A stretch of 6,066 bases of DNA from Pseudomonadota bacterium. Its GTDB lineage: Bacteria > Pseudomonadota > Gammaproteobacteria > Burkholderiales > SG8-39. The position numbers and the translations under genes were made by a program. Positions 5,794 to 6,066 of the stretch are shown here, piece by piece (position 1 is the stretch's first letter; each line of letters opens with the position of its first letter). Location: assembly GCA_021847125.1 (NCBI GenBank), contig JAJZUK010000087.1:1-6066 (forward strand), in the 5' to 3' direction. Under the pieces are notes generated by a model. It worked only from the letters and a program-made list of their open reading frames with translations, did no database searches and was not told the DNA's origin.

Positions 5794-5985
5794 ATGGACG
5801 CGGAATTCGACACACTCGACGGCAAGATCGATCGGTTCTTGCAGCTGTGCCAGCGCCTGAAGAGTGAAAACAAGGAATTGAGGCTGCAATTGGTATCGGC
5901 ACAGAACGACGTCAAGCTGCTCGAAGGCAAAGTTGATGGCGCCAAGACCCGCCTGGAGGCGCTGTTGCGTCAGATGCCGGAATGA
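5794..5985 (+). CDS. Small coiled-coil protein encoded beside zapA (TIGR02449-like)
   Basis: This 63-residue cytoplasmic protein is almost wholly helical and charged, with hydrophobic residues spaced like coiled-coil heptads from Leu8 to Leu58 and no predicted membrane segment or signal. It resembles the short conserved proteins placed just before zapA in many beta- and gammaproteobacteria (TIGR02449 family, from memory), which look like the cell-division coiled-coil protein ZapB. A role in Z-ring organisation is inferred from position and shape, not shown. The ATG at 5794 gives the family-like start MDAEF. A GTG directly before it, at 5791, could add one residue. No ribosome binding site is visible, and the promoter -10 ends 6 nt before the ATG, which points to leaderless translation. 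Its stop overlaps the zapA start in an ATGA arrangement. Confidence 0.85.
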   Translation: MDAEFDTLDGKIDRFLQLCQRLKSENKELRLQLVSAQNDVKLLEGKVDGAKTRLEALLRQMPE

Positions 5986-6066
5986 GCACCAAGCCCAAGA
6001 CCCTGGACGTCAGCATCATGGGGCGCAGCTACCGCGTGACCTGCGCCGACGATGAACGCGAGGCGC
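5982..6066 (+). CDS. zapA: ZapA, FtsZ-associated cell division protein (5' end only)
   Basis: The 28 codons present read MSTKPKTLDVSIMGRSYRVTCADDEREA. This matches the ZapA N-terminus, where a short lead is followed by a beta-strand pattern (LDVSIMGRSYRVTC) and an acidic stretch. ZapA is a cytoplasmic protein that crosslinks FtsZ protofilaments and helps assemble the Z ring; full proteins are about 100 residues, so most of the gene lies beyond the right edge. The ATG at 5982 overlaps the previous stop (ATGA) and only a weak CCGGA precedes it, so translation is probably coupled to the upstream coiled-coil gene. The call rests on a short N-terminal piece plus the neighbour. Confidence 0.85.
   Translation, partial: MSTKPKTLDVSIMGRSYRVTCADDEREA

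Overview
The window (about 60% GC by eye, densely packed) looks like a chromosomal segment of a proteobacterium. The divergent small coiled-coil/zapA pair and the style of the cobalamin genes suggest Betaproteobacteria, with Gammaproteobacteria as the alternative. This placement is inferred from gene content only.

Positions 1-5623 hold one leftward (minus-strand) vitamin B12 acquisition and salvage operon. In order of transcription it contains a cobalamin riboswitch (about 5623-5424), an expression platform over the btuB ribosome binding site, btuB (TonB-dependent outer-membrane corrinoid receptor), a BtuC/FecCD-type inner-membrane permease, a BtuD/FecE-type ATPase, cobO/btuR (corrinoid adenosyltransferase) and cobT (nicotinate-nucleotide:dimethylbenzimidazole phosphoribosyltransferase). 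CobT is cut by the left edge just after its catalytic Gly-Glu-Gly motif. Spacing is tight (gaps of 9 and 2 nt, and a 7-nt overlap) except for 106 nt between permease and ATPase, which carries two small inverted repeats. The genes form a logical chain: import across the outer membrane, import across the inner membrane, adenosylation of cobalt, and activation of the lower ligand for nucleotide loop assembly. No periplasmic binding protein (BtuF) is present in the window.

Positions 5624-5793 form a divergent intergenic region. It has a good rightward sigma-70-type promoter, a 16-bp dyad and a possible leftward -35 element. On the plus strand, 5794-5985 encodes a 63-residue coiled-coil protein of the kind found next to zapA. 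It overlaps the start of zapA, a cell-division (FtsZ-associated) gene cut by the right edge. The rightward promoter lies so close to the first ATG that the transcript may be leaderless.

I found no mobile element, CRISPR array, tRNA or rRNA, and nothing that looks like a wholly new system. The points most worth a second look are regulatory: the mutually exclusive pairings of the riboswitch platform, its enlarged L5 region, the predicted leaderless message and the intergenic dyad.
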